A stretch of DNA of 64,000 nt from Azovibrio restrictus DSM 23866 (GCF_000429665.1 NZ_AUCH01000015.1:62001-126000), one strand, 5' to 3'; numbered from the stretch's first letter, positions 8,828-23,832 are shown. Notes: a model not told the origin generated them from the sequence alone. Numbers and translations are program-made.

Positions 8828-9919
8828 ATGAGTCTGAAATGCGGCATCGTCGGCCTACCCAACGTGGGCAAGTCCACCCTCTTCAATGCCCTGACCAAGG
8901 CGGGCATCGAAGCGGCCAACTACCCCTTCTGCACCATCGAGCCCAATGTGGGCATCGTTGAAGTGCCCGATCCCCGCATGGCGGCCCTGGCCGAGATCGT
9001 CAAACCCCAGCGCATGCAGCCGGCCATCGTCGAGTTCGTGGACATCGCCGGTCTGGTGGCCGGCGCTTCCAAGGGCGAGGGCCTGGGCAACCAGTTCCTG
9101 GCCAACATCCGGGAAACCGATGCCATCGTGAACGTGGTGCGCTGCTTCGACGATCCCAATGTGGTGCACGTCTCCGGCAAGGTGGATCCCATCGCCGACA
9201 TCGAAACCATCGTCACTGAACTGGCGCTGGCCGATCTGGCCGTGGTGGAACGCACCATCAACCGGGATGTGAAGAAGGCCCGCTCCGGCGACAAGGATGC
9301 CCAGAAGCTCGTGGCCGTCCTGGAAAAGCTGCTGCCCCACCTGAACGAAGGGCGGCCGGCCCGCACGGCAGGCCTTTCCGACGAGGACAAGGCTCTGGTC
9401 AAACCCCTCTGCCTGCTCACCATCAAGCCTGCCATGTACGTGGGCAACGTCATGGAAGACGGGTTCGAGAACAATCCCCACCTGGGCCGCCTGCGCGAAC
9501 ATGCCGCCAAGGAAGGCGCTCCCGTGGTGGCCGTGTGCGCCAAGATCGAGGAAGAACTGGCAGATCTGGAAGACGAGGACAAGCAGGCCTTCCTGGCCGA
9601 CCTGGGCCTGGAAGAGCCGGGTCTGAACCGCCTGATCCGCGCTGGCTACGACCTCCTGGGCCTGCAGACCTACTTCACCGCCGGGGTCAAGGAAGTGCGC
9701 GCCTGGACCATCCACAAGGGCGACACCGCCCCCCAGGCCGCCGGCGTCATCCACACCGATTTCGAGCGGGGCTTCATCCGCGCCCAGACCATCGCTTACG
9801 AGGACTTCATCGCCTTCAAGGGCGAACAAGGCGCCAAGGAAGCCGGCAAGATGCGCTCCGAAGGCAAGGAATATGTGGTCAAGGACGGAGATGTCCTGAA
9901 CTTCCTGTTCAACGTCTGA
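8828..9919 (+). CDS. ychF: Ribosome-binding OBG-type ATPase YchF
   Basis: YchF/Ola1 proteins are P-loop NTPases that prefer ATP, bind ribosomes and act in stress responses. The 363-residue product has G1 GLPNVGKST (residues 8-16), the DIAGLV switch and a C-terminal TGS domain ending in DGDVLNFLFNV. Length and ends match the family. The ATG is preceded by AAGGAAAG. This is the last core gene before the integrated element; a terminator follows about 60 bp downstream. Confidence 0.97.
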   Translation: MSLKCGIVGLPNVGKSTLFNALTKAGIEAANYPFCTIEPNVGIVEVPDPRMAALAEIVKPQRMQPAIVEFVDIAGLVAGASKGEGLGNQFLANIRETDAIVNVVRCFDDPNVVHVSGKVDPIADIETIVTELALADLAVVERTINRDVKKARSGDKDAQKLVAVLEKLLPHLNEGRPARTAGLSDEDKALVKPLCLLTIKPAMYVGNVMEDGFENNPHLGRLREHAAKEGAPVVAVCAKIEEELADLEDEDKQAFLADLGLEEPGLNRLIRAGYDLLGLQTYFTAGVKEVRAWTIHKGDTAPQAAGVIHTDFERGFIRAQTIAYEDFIAFKGEQGAKEAGKMRSEGKEYVVKDGDVLNFLFNV

Positions 9920-9980
9920 TTCGAGCAAGCCATTTCAGGCGATTGCATCTGCTTGCAGGTGCATCACTGAAAACAATGCA

Positions 9981-10005
9981 AAGCCCCGTAGATACGGGGC
10001 TTTTT
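9981..10005 (+). terminator. Rho-independent terminator after ychF
   Basis: The stem AGCCCCGTA/ GATACGGGGCT region forms an 8-bp GC-rich hairpin followed by TTTTT. It closes the prs-ychF cluster immediately before the integrated element. Confidence 0.85.
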
Positions 10006-10137
10006 CATTTCATCTCATTGCATGCAACGACACCTGATAGCGCTGCGCAAGTGAATACGGGCGTGTATATGGATCTTGCGCCAGGTCGATGAAGGTGTAT
10101 ACGATGACGCCCTGAGGATGAACAGGAGACCTTCACG

Positions 10138-11322
10138 ATGCTGACAGACGCCCAGTGCCGAGCCGCCAAGCCTAGAGAAGGCATCTACCGCCTCAATGAC
10201 TACAAGGGGCTGTACCTAGAAATCAAACCCAACGGCATCAAGGCTTGGCGCTATCGCTTCAAGCTCAATGACAAGGCCTCATGGTTCGCCCTTGGCGACT
10301 ACCCCAGCGTGACGCTCGGCGAGGCGAGAGAGAAGTGCGAGGCGGCGCGGAAGCTGGTCAAGGAGGGCGTCAATCCCGTCCAGAATCGCCAGATCGAACG
10401 CATCAAGCGCGAGCAAGACTCAGCGAACACGTTCAAGGCCATCGCCAAGGAGTGGCTGAGCCTGAAGGATTGGGAGGAAGTGACCAAGAAGCGCCGGCTC
10501 GACATGCTGGAGCGCGTGGTCTTTCCGTCGATTGGCAAGCTGCCGGTACGCCAGATCACTCCGGCCCATGTCCTCGACATTCTCAACAAGACGGTCAAGC
10601 GGGGTGCCCCCACCGTAGCGGCAGAAGCCAAGCGCACCATGTCTGGTGTGTTCGAGCATGCAGTCGCGACTCTACGGGCAGACACTGACCCCGTTTGGCC
10701 GGTTCGCAAAGCGCTGCCGCCCAACAAGACGCAACACAAGCGTGCCCTCAGCGCGGAGGAAGTCGGCCAGCTGCTAAACGACTTTGATGGACATGGCGGC
10801 AACTTCCAGACCATCAAGGCCTTCCAGCTCATGTGGTTGACGCTCAGCCGCCCGAATGAATCCGTTCAAGCAGAATGGGCCGAGTTCGACCTCGAAAAGG
10901 CGCTCTGGACCATCCCAGCACGTCGGATGAAAGCGCGGCGAGAGCACATCGTTCCGCTACCGACTCAGGCGGTCGAACTTCTCAAGGCCATGCATCCGAT
11001 CACGGGACACACGAAGTTCGTTTTCCCAAACCGCGATGATCGCCAGCGCCCAATGGCCGACGCAGCCCTGCGGCAGGCGCTCAAGAAGCTCGGTTGGGCA
11101 ACCAAGTACAGCCCACATGGCACTCGCACCACGGGCAGCACACGGCTCAATGAAATGGGCTATCGGCCCGATGCCATCGAAGCCCAGCTTGCACATGCGG
11201 AGCCGAATAGTGTTCGGCGCACATACAACCATGCCACCTACCTCGACGAGCGGCGGGTGATGATGCAAGACTGGGCGGAAAAACTGGAAAGTTGGAAGGT
11301 GGCCGCACAGGAAAGAAATTAA
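10138..11322 (+). CDS. Tyrosine recombinase/integrase (P4-like, DUF4102 N-terminus)
   Basis: Site-specific recombinase expected to integrate and excise the element. The 394-residue product has the N-terminal Arm-binding DUF4102 module (residues 1-90, with YRLNDYKGLYLEIKPNG), a core-binding SAM-like domain (100-190) and a catalytic domain. Catalytic residues visible are Arg in LSRPNE (about 239), the HGTR box (about 327-330) and Tyr in TYNHAT (about 363). The ATG is preceded by AGGAG. It sits at the left end and points inward, as usual for this family. Related integrases often use tRNA 3' ends, but none borders this site. Confidence 0.93.
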   Translation: MLTDAQCRAAKPREGIYRLNDYKGLYLEIKPNGIKAWRYRFKLNDKASWFALGDYPSVTLGEAREKCEAARKLVKEGVNPVQNRQIERIKREQDSANTFKAIAKEWLSLKDWEEVTKKRRLDMLERVVFPSIGKLPVRQITPAHVLDILNKTVKRGAPTVAAEAKRTMSGVFEHAVATLRADTDPVWPVRKALPPNKTQHKRALSAEEVGQLLNDFDGHGGNFQTIKAFQLMWLTLSRPNESVQAEWAEFDLEKALWTIPARRMKARREHIVPLPTQAVELLKAMHPITGHTKFVFPNRDDRQRPMADAALRQALKKLGWATKYSPHGTRTTGSTRLNEMGYRPDAIEAQLAHAEPNSVRRTYNHATYLDERRVMMQDWAEKLESWKVAAQERN

Positions 11323-11349
11323 CTACGGATGCCCGCAGCAGCTCAGTGC

Positions 11350-12459
11350 TCAGATGAATTTTCGCCGTTCAGTTTCACCATTCCAGATGGTCCCATGCAG
11401 GAAAGTATCCCGCTCTTCTGGCGTAGTTAAAGGGAAGCTTGCGTATTGGGTGTGAGCCATTAGCTTCACATCTTCTGCCCATTGCTGACGCATTTCTTCC
11501 GTTTCCAGCCTTTCACCACTTAGAGCCTCCGGTCCGAACAAATCAGTAAGATCGCGTGGAGGGGCGTTTACAGTGCGGAGGCGAGAGCGGATATTAGCCG
11601 AGGCTATTTCTACCATCACTCCCGAAATGTCTTTCTGCAGCAACTGCTCCAAAACCTTAATACGTTTCCTGGCAGCGAAGTTGGTTTCCTTCAACTGCTC
11701 GTTGTAGTGCGGCTGGAAATGTCGGATCAGGGCTGCTTCAGCTAAAGCAACTTGTGCATGCCTGGAAAGCGTTAAAGCCCGCATGTTCTCCAGATGTGCT
11801 CTTTCCTCCTCCACACTTGATTGCGGATCGGCTTGAAGATCTCCTCCTGTGCTCATGAAAACTCGGCGATGTTCAAAGCGGTAGAGCAACAGCAACACTT
11901 CTGCGGCAGGCCGGTATGTCGTCGCCTCGGCGAGGATTCTCTGCAATGTTGAGTGATTGAGCAGTCGATCTAGCGCAGTTCGCCGCTGCGATCTTCCAAT
12001 ACCTTGCCCGACATAGACTACTTCAAGATCGCAGTCTTCGTAGCTCAGGAGCGAGTCGGCATTGGCGACCACAGCATGCGCCGGTATCTGCATCGAGCCT
12101 CGCTGTGTCTCGACAATGAGGTGTGTACCAGACGGCAAGACCCCAACGCCTCTCACGGAGTCTCCGCTACGCTGTAATGCCTTCACCAAGTCCCAGCAGA
12201 AGGGAATTTGGACCCAGCCGTTTTCTCGCCTGACTATAAAATCGCCATGGAGAATATTGTCGACAAACGACACTCGTTCTGGATGAATTAATATTCGCTC
12301 TCGGGTTGCAATGACATAGAGATTGCAGTCAGCGATGGTGTTTCTGAAATGTTGATTGTTCCTTCCGTCGTACAAGTCTGCCGGGGAAAGGGCGATAGGC
12401 TGGCTCGAATAGAGGTGTACGCTGCCTTCTGTAACGAATAGGCGCTGCGTCTCCGGCAT
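11350..12459 (-). CDS. GIY-YIG-like nuclease-fold protein in defence operon
   Basis: No named family was recognised over the whole 369 residues. The middle part looks like a GIY-YIG domain: VVYVGQG (147-153, the GIY position read as VYVG), an Arg on the next helix (R165), a downstream helix with Glu (E241 in AEAALIRHFQP) and a terminal Asn (N253 in YNEQ). These match the order of the catalytic Tyr, Arg, Glu and Asn of GIY-YIG nucleases. The first 140 residues may be a separate targeting domain. It is the last gene of the leftward defence operon, 63 bp after the coupled small ORF, and convergent with the integrase. Nuclease activity is inferred. Confidence 0.6.
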   Translation of the reverse strand: MPETQRLFVTEGSVHLYSSQPIALSPADLYDGRNNQHFRNTIADCNLYVIATRERILIHPERVSFVDNILHGDFIVRRENGWVQIPFCWDLVKALQRSGDSVRGVGVLPSGTHLIVETQRGSMQIPAHAVVANADSLLSYEDCDLEVVYVGQGIGRSQRRTALDRLLNHSTLQRILAEATTYRPAAEVLLLLYRFEHRRVFMSTGGDLQADPQSSVEEERAHLENMRALTLSRHAQVALAEAALIRHFQPHYNEQLKETNFAARKRIKVLEQLLQKDISGVMVEIASANIRSRLRTVNAPPRDLTDLFGPEALSGERLETEEMRQQWAEDVKLMAHTQYASFPLTTPEERDTFLHGTIWNGETERRKFI

Positions 12460-12522
12460 GATGTTAATAACTCCTATACAAAATCGTCAGCCAATCGCCC
12501 TCGGAATACCCCGCCGTCAAGC

Positions 12523-12708
12523 TTAATAAAAATGAATTGCTGGCAAGTTATTCCGAATTGCCCTTGCGGCTACCTCTGGGGATGCGCGGCGCAATTGGTT
12601 GTGAATTTTTACGACGAGCGCAACGTCAACCGGCTGAGAAGGCCCGTCATCCGTCCAGAAAGTGCTAGGCACAAATGGCGGGACTTTTTCAGCCTTCTCA
12701 TCAAACAT
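12523..12708 (-). CDS. Small ORF translationally coupled to DUF262 gene
   Basis: A 61-codon frame whose ATG lies inside the end of the DUF262/DUF1524 gene (ATGTTTGA, 8-nt overlap), the arrangement expected for translational coupling. The product is mildly acidic at the N-terminus, has a proline-rich middle and ends with an Ala/Arg helix. It has no recognisable motif. It could be a small partner of the upstream protein, or a remnant of a longer C-terminus that was cut off by a frameshift. There is no strong ribosome-binding site of its own. Confidence 0.4.
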   Translation of the reverse strand: MFDEKAEKVPPFVPSTFWTDDGPSQPVDVALVVKIHNQLRRASPEVAARAIRNNLPAIHFY

Positions 12709-14536
12709 CAATAGGCGTCGTCTTCCAAACTTCCTGCGCCAGCGCAATGAGCAGCCCGTGGCGCTTCTCGATGGACGTGGCATTCCACGCAGGAAAGGCC
12801 TCCAGCTTGGTATTGATCCTAGAAATAGATGTGTTCTGCCCGACATCGGTCAGCGCCACCAGACTTCGGGTCAGATAGTTTCCGCTCTTGCCGTACTCGG
12901 CCTGCTTGGCCGTGTAGAAGTCGTTGCCTGCGACGATGTTGATCGGCTTTTCCAGCAAGGTCAGATTGCCAAGGCGATTCTTATAGTCGTCGTATACCGC
13001 ATTGGGGTTCTCGGCCGCCCACGTGACGCGAAGTTCCGCCTTCGGGTTGTCAGGCAGGATGTGCTCGATTTCAAGCTTGGTGAATGGCTCTAGACTGCCC
13101 GGCGTCTTTAGGCCGCTGAACGCCATCTCGACGTGCTGCGTTAGCCGTGCCAGCAGGTAGCGCGTACGGTACTGCTGCATCGAGTACAGGGTAAAACGCT
13201 TGAGAGCGTCGGCCAGCTCCTGCGACTTGCCCGCCATGTTCTTCTCGAAACGGTCGGCAACGAAGGCGTTGAGGTGGACCTTTTGCTTAACAGGATCACC
13301 GACCTCGGCAATTGCGCGCAGCTCGTCAGCCCATTGCGAGAAGCTGCGTTCCAGATCCTTGGTCGGCGTCTTGGTGAAGATGTAGTAGAAGAGGAAGCTC
13401 TCCAGCTGCATCACGAAGTGATCAAACAGAGGCTTAGGGAAGTTCGCTGCCGCCAGCAGCAGCACATAGTGCAAACTGAAAGCCCCACCGGCCAACCGCT
13501 TGAGGCTGTCCATAGCCAGACTCGGCTTGCCGTCGTTGCCGAGGCCATTGGCGAAGGCGAGGTAGTGGTCGACATTACGGATCACCTTCCGGACGAACTC
13601 AAACGGCTTGGCTTCGTAGTCGCACAGCGCTGCGTTTCCCTTGGCGATGAACCAGTCGTAGATCTCGTCCTCGCGCACCACTGCATCGCCACGTTCGTTC
13701 TTGATCACGTAGTTAGCCATCAGGAAGTAGCGCAGGAAACGCAGCGGTTTTTCCTTCTCCTTCTCCAGCGGCTTGGTGATCTTCTTCCACTCATCCTTGA
13801 GTTGGGTGAACTGCGCTTGCTTGACCTGCGTGAACAGCAAGTTCTTGAGCAAGTCCATCGGATTAAGGCCGACGCCGCGTTCGTTGATGGTTTCGAAAAT
13901 CTTCAGCGCGCTGCTGACGTCGGTGGAAATCTGGATGAACACCACGTTATTTGCCAGATAGCCCCAATATTTTTTCAACTTGGTCGTGTCGTCGTAGTTA
14001 TCCTTCAGATAGCGATACAGCGTACTGTAGGCGTTGACCAGATTTTCCAGCGAACCGAAGCTCGTGATGCCAGCGGCCTGGATGCCAGCTCGGACCGCCT
14101 GCGGCTCGGCGTCCATCTCTACCAGCTTTGCCATCACTTCGCCCGCGCTCTCGTAGCGAGGCTCCAACTTCAGGGTGGTGCACACCTCGCCGTCGCTGTC
14201 CACGTAGCTGGTCGAGATCAGCCCGGAAAGCATCTGCCGCTGTGGTTCGCCATGGAATAGATGCTTTAGCGCGCACAGTAGTAGGAAAAAGGTGGTCAGA
14301 CGCTGCTGGCCGTCTATCACCTCGTAGTGGTTCTTCTGATCGGTTGGCGATACCAGCACGGTGCCAATGAAGTATTCCCGCGTCGTGCCTGCATCGATCT
14401 GCTCGCCGATGTCTTCCAGCAGCTGATGCACTTCCTTGTCCGTCCATACGTACTCGCGCTGGTAGTCCGGGACGATATAGAAGCACTCCCTGAACGCTTC
14501 CTCGATGCTGTATTTGTGGTTTTCGATGCGGGCCAT
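12701..14536 (-). CDS. DUF262/DUF1524 (GmrSD-like) restriction protein
   Basis: A 611-residue protein with the N-terminal DUF262 ParB/Srx-like domain (YQREYVW at 25-31, DGQQRLTT at 75-82) and a C-terminal DUF1524 HNH-type nuclease domain (IEHILP near 489-494, then NRLGNLTLLE near 522-531). This single-chain fusion is the layout of GmrSD-type type IV enzymes, which cut DNA with modified bases and use nucleotide hydrolysis; the name of the substrate cannot be read from sequence. It lies 58 bp downstream of hsdR on the same strand, and so is probably cotranscribed with the type I system. Its start ATG gives MARIENHKYSIEEAF, typical for the family. Confidence 0.88.
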   Translation of the reverse strand: MARIENHKYSIEEAFRECFYIVPDYQREYVWTDKEVHQLLEDIGEQIDAGTTREYFIGTVLVSPTDQKNHYEVIDGQQRLTTFFLLLCALKHLFHGEPQRQMLSGLISTSYVDSDGEVCTTLKLEPRYESAGEVMAKLVEMDAEPQAVRAGIQAAGITSFGSLENLVNAYSTLYRYLKDNYDDTTKLKKYWGYLANNVVFIQISTDVSSALKIFETINERGVGLNPMDLLKNLLFTQVKQAQFTQLKDEWKKITKPLEKEKEKPLRFLRYFLMANYVIKNERGDAVVREDEIYDWFIAKGNAALCDYEAKPFEFVRKVIRNVDHYLAFANGLGNDGKPSLAMDSLKRLAGGAFSLHYVLLLAAANFPKPLFDHFVMQLESFLFYYIFTKTPTKDLERSFSQWADELRAIAEVGDPVKQKVHLNAFVADRFEKNMAGKSQELADALKRFTLYSMQQYRTRYLLARLTQHVEMAFSGLKTPGSLEPFTKLEIEHILPDNPKAELRVTWAAENPNAVYDDYKNRLGNLTLLEKPINIVAGNDFYTAKQAEYGKSGNYLTRSLVALTDVGQNTSISRINTKLEAFPAWNATSIEKRHGLLIALAQEVWKTTPIDV

Positions 14537-14594
14537 ATTTCTCGGCTTTCCTCTTTTCTTGTTTCAGTGGACTGACACCTTTTGTAGGTGCTGA

Positions 14595-17798
<3,204 letters not shown>

Positions 17799-17831
17799 TA
17801 TTTTTCTCCTGCGATTTGGATTCGTACATTT

Positions 17832-18878
17832 CTATTCCATCCCCAATCCAAACAATCCTCGCAGCTCGTTTATTTCTGTTGCGAAGTTGTTTCTGCTTTC
17901 TTCGTGACGTATGGCTTCGCCAATAACTTCGTACTCAAGCCGCCGATCGGGCACTTCGCCTCGAGTCTTTCTAAAGATGCAAAGACGAGTCGTGTGGCCC
18001 ACACCATCCTCGCGAAAATGAATCATCGGGCGAAGCCCGAAGATCAACCCATCAGCAATAACTAGCATTTGCCCTTGCTGGAAATATTTCGCAGAATCAA
18101 GCATTTGCTGATGACTAATCTTGATATTCTGAATTGTTCTGGTGGAGCTATGCCCTCTGAATATCTCGCATCTCAGTGTCGTTCCGTCAATCTGACTCAG
18201 ATACCGAACGATTTGAATTTCTTCTAGGCCATCCAGCTCTGCGAGAACCTCCACGACGTCTACATAACATTCGCTGATCCAGCTCCGTGCCTGTGCCTCG
18301 GACTGCGCTGCGCTGTGAGAGAAGGCATTTCGAGACTGGTTGAGCTCCTTCATCGCCGCGAGTGTCGCCGCCGGTGATATTTTTGCGACGGCTGGCAATA
18401 CTCCTGCAGCACTCAACTGGGCAGTTATCCCCTCTATGTTCTCGAGTCTCTTTGCAACGCTGTCGGTGAAAAAATCCTTAAACTTCAGCGGATCTACGAC
18501 CTGGATATTTCGATGACGGCATTCCGCCACGGCAAGCGCGTGCAGAATGTCGATGACCGACTCCCAGGTGTCGCGCAGAAGATGAAGGCGCTGCAGTTCA
18601 CTTTCATACCCATTCTCGAATCGGTAGAAATAGTAGGCAATCGGTGATGGAAATTGATTGCATACGGATTCTTTTATCCCTTCCTCGCGCTGTTGCGTGA
18701 AGTCCGAAAATGTCGCTTCATAAGTATCCGGACTCATGGTGAAAAGAACGAAGCTTGGCCTTGGCTGATAACCACAAATGTCGAGTTTTCCGCCCGACTG
18801 TTCTGAATACTGCTCATCCAACCAATCGTTGTATGGCGGACAAGCCTCATAATTATTGGGATCGAGCTGAAGCTTCAT
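17832..18878 (-). CDS. HEPN-like accessory protein between hsdS and hsdR
   Basis: The gene was not recognised as a named family. The 348-residue product contains RNAFSH (R183-H188), an RX4H motif in an alpha-helical stretch as found in HEPN ribonucleases, preceded by a helix-rich region (100-180). The C-terminal half is beta-rich with many aromatics. The start is chosen at the ATG 4 bp after the hsdS stop; an ATG 30 bp upstream inside hsdS is an alternative giving 358 residues. It is AT-richer than its neighbours and forms part of the hsd operon. RNase activity and abortive-infection function are inference from one short motif and the context. Confidence 0.6.
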   Translation of the reverse strand: MKLQLDPNNYEACPPYNDWLDEQYSEQSGGKLDICGYQPRPSFVLFTMSPDTYEATFSDFTQQREEGIKESVCNQFPSPIAYYFYRFENGYESELQRLHLLRDTWESVIDILHALAVAECRHRNIQVVDPLKFKDFFTDSVAKRLENIEGITAQLSAAGVLPAVAKISPAATLAAMKELNQSRNAFSHSAAQSEAQARSWISECYVDVVEVLAELDGLEEIQIVRYLSQIDGTTLRCEIFRGHSSTRTIQNIKISHQQMLDSAKYFQQGQMLVIADGLIFGLRPMIHFREDGVGHTTRLCIFRKTRGEVPDRRLEYEVIGEAIRHEESRNNFATEINELRGLFGLGME

Positions 18879-18882
18879 CTGA

Positions 18883-21751
<2,869 letters not shown>

Positions 21752-21758
21752 CTTGTTC

Positions 21759-22667
21759 TTACCCTTTACGTAATGTCTTTGCTACCGGGGCTTGATAGCC
21801 CGGTGCGAGCTTTGCGTTCTCAACGCCGTACAGGGCCAGCGGATCGCTGAGCCATAGGCGGTACTGTTCTTCCTTGAGCCGGTGGTCGGGCGAGCAGTCC
21901 ACGCTCCAGCGCAGCAGCATGTACCCCGCGACCGCAGCGCGAACCCGCATCCGTATCGAACCGTCAGTCATCCCGTAATCCATCTTGATGATCTCGGGGC
22001 GCTCAAGGTGCGGATGCGGCACGAAGTCCAACTCGACGATGCGCGTCCACTGGATGTCGTTGTCCGGACGCTCGTTGGCCTGTGGTTCCTCGTCGAGCAG
22101 CGTTGGCGCTTCGATGCGGGTGACGACGAAATCCCGAAACTCTCCGCTCTTGCGATCAAAGGCCCGGACGTGCCAGCGCAGGCCGGTATCCACCAGCGCG
22201 AAGGGAACGATGACGCGCTCGGACTCACCGCTGCTCATCGAGTGGTAGCGGATGGCGACGGGCCGCTTGGCATGGATCGCCCGGCAAACCGGGGCAAGCA
22301 CGTCCATCTTGGGGTTGCTCAGAGCGGTGGGTGACTCGCATGGCAGCAGCGGCTGCGTTGCACCGTTCAAGCCATCGCCGAAGCCGAGCGCCAGCGCCGA
22401 CAGCACGCGCTGCGATGCGTGGTCGAACAGCGGCGAAAACGCCTGCCCGATCCGGTAGATCTTGTTGCTGCCGTCAAAAGTGATGTTCTGCGGCGCGATT
22501 TCCCGGTACAGCGCCAAGTCACGTGTCGCCCCTGCCGGAGCCACGCCGAAGCGTTCAATCAGGTCTGGGCGACCGATCTCACCAAAGAAGTAGAGCCGGA
22601 AGTCGATGTAGGCCAGCCGCTCGCGCTGGGCGTAGCTCAAGCTTTCGACGCGCTGGGGTTGAGTCAC
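21759..22667 (-). CDS. WYL-domain transcriptional regulator (BrxR/CapW-like)
   Basis: First gene of the defence operon. The N-terminus is a winged helix (residues about 10-75; RLAYIDFRLYFFGEIGRPDLIERFGV) followed by a WYL domain (about 110-220, with RWHVRAFDRKSGEFRDFVVTRI) and a C-terminal WCX-like part. This domain order is that of BrxR/CapW repressors that control BREX, CBASS and R-M operons. The start is set at GTG 22667, because GAGGAG lies 6 bp upstream; an in-frame TTG 6 codons earlier has no ribosome site. A near-perfect 25-bp palindrome about 70 bp upstream is the likely operator, so autorepression is inferred. Confidence 0.88.
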   Translation of the reverse strand: MTQPQRVESLSYAQRERLAYIDFRLYFFGEIGRPDLIERFGVAPAGATRDLALYREIAPQNITFDGSNKIYRIGQAFSPLFDHASQRVLSALALGFGDGLNGATQPLLPCESPTALSNPKMDVLAPVCRAIHAKRPVAIRYHSMSSGESERVIVPFALVDTGLRWHVRAFDRKSGEFRDFVVTRIEAPTLLDEEPQANERPDNDIQWTRIVELDFVPHPHLERPEIIKMDYGMTDGSIRMRVRAAVAGYMLLRWSVDCSPDHRLKEEQYRLWLSDPLALYGVENAKLAPGYQAPVAKTLRKG

Positions 22668-22738
22668 CAACTGCTCCTCATCCAAGGCGGACGACCAAAA
22701 GACTGAGATTGGTTTTATATTGGACCATTATTGGCGCC

Positions 22739-22763
22739 TAATGTAATCAGTTTGATCACATTA
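22739..22763. promoter_or_regulatory. Probable operator of the WYL regulator
   Basis: Two 11-bp arms, TAATGTAATCA and TGATCACATTA, are inverted around a 3-bp centre with a single mismatch. The site lies 72-96 bp upstream of the regulator GTG, in the only large gap between that gene and the relaxase. BrxR/CapW proteins are known to bind imperfect palindromes of this size upstream of their own gene. Binding here is inferred. Confidence 0.7.
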
Positions 22764-22878
22764 TGCACCGTCAAGTGGACTCCTACAACACCGCTACACC
22801 TATACGCTGGGTCGTCAAGTTCAGGACAAGCTAGCAGCCTAACCGGTGCACGCTATCTGCTGCATCCTGTTGGAGTCG

Positions 22879-23745
22879 TTAGCTCTGTTCCGGCTCCTCA
22901 GGATGAACACCCTGAATGCCCAAGCCATGCCTCGCCTCCAGCTCCAAAATCCGGGCCTCCCGCGCTTCCAGCTGCTTGATCAGGGCCTGCGCTTCCAGCA
23001 TGGTTTTCTCGGCATATGAACGCAGTTGGCGGTCACGCTCACCCGTCCCACGCGTGATCTCACGCGCCCGCTGAAGCAACGCGGCCTGCGCCGGCAGCCC
23101 AAACTTCACCCGCGTCCATTGAGCTCGGCTCATGCGCTGTCGGCCCGGCCCCAAACGAGCGAGTCCGGACGGCCCGGCAACGTGCTCCCAGAATCGGTCC
23201 TGAAATGCGCGCATTGCCGTGTTGTAGGCAAGGCGTTGCTCCTTGGGTGTTTGAGCACCCTTTGCCGCGCGGAAGCCGGGGTGCAAGTCCTTGACGTTGC
23301 CACCGTCAGGATTGACCACAAAGAAGTGGAGATGGGGGTGCGCCTCATCGATGTGCTCGACCACTGACCGGAGGTGCTCACCGAATTCGATCTGCAGCCA
23401 TTCCAGCGTGCATTGCTTCCAGTAGCCGTACTCAATGCCACCGCGCGGGTAGGACGCCACGCCAGCCAGCAAGACGGACGCGTCTTTTCGCAAACGGCGA
23501 CCAGCTGCGTCAGTGCTGCGCGCATGAATGGCGCCAATCTCGGCTTCCAGCTCAGCCGGCCTGGGGCCATGCAACAGGATGGGTGGCCTCGGCCTCGGCA
23601 CATGCAAGCAGGCTTGCGGCTCGCGGCTGGCCTCAGCAATCACGTCGCGCACAGCCCATTTCCGGTCCGCTCCCCGCGAGGTTTTCTTCGGTGGGTGCAG
23701 CGAATAGACCGATATGTGAACAAACTGAATGCCGCCTGTGATCAT
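22879..23745 (-). CDS. MOBV-like relaxase / plasmid recombination (Pre/Mob) protein
   Basis: Expected to nick the element's oriT and start strand transfer. The start is the ATG at 23745 (MITGGIQFVHISVYS); the longer frame upstream runs through the repeat region and has no family-like N-terminus. The 288-residue product has the metal-binding motif HIDEAHPHLHFF (about residues 133-144), close to the MOBV pattern HxDExxPHxH, and a helical, Glu/Arg-rich C-terminus. It is shorter than many MOBV relaxases. Candidate oriT and repeats lie directly upstream. The family assignment rests on this one motif and the context. Confidence 0.7.
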   Translation of the reverse strand: MITGGIQFVHISVYSLHPPKKTSRGADRKWAVRDVIAEASREPQACLHVPRPRPPILLHGPRPAELEAEIGAIHARSTDAAGRRLRKDASVLLAGVASYPRGGIEYGYWKQCTLEWLQIEFGEHLRSVVEHIDEAHPHLHFFVVNPDGGNVKDLHPGFRAAKGAQTPKEQRLAYNTAMRAFQDRFWEHVAGPSGLARLGPGRQRMSRAQWTRVKFGLPAQAALLQRAREITRGTGERDRQLRSYAEKTMLEAQALIKQLEAREARILELEARHGLGIQGVHPEEPEQS

Positions 23746-23765
23746 GGGGCACCGTCGCTGAAAAC

Positions 23766-23832
23766 ATAGTGACCGACTATATTTATCGCCGCTGTCGCAA
23801 CAATAAATGTCGGCCAGGGGAAAATCCCCTGG
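23766..23832. other. Candidate oriT region
   Basis: Just upstream of the relaxase, three inverted repeats are packed in 67 bp: ATAGT-gaccg-ACTAT (23766-23780), ATTTAT/ATAAAT (23781-23808) and a perfect hairpin CCAGGGGA-AAA-TCCCCTGG (23814-23832). Clustered inverted repeats next to the relaxase gene are the usual form of an oriT. No nick-site consensus could be matched with confidence. Confidence 0.45.

Noticed and set aside
12062..12286. Short plus-strand frames in the defence operon
   Set aside because: They lie wholly inside the GIY-YIG-like gene, without ribosome-binding sites.
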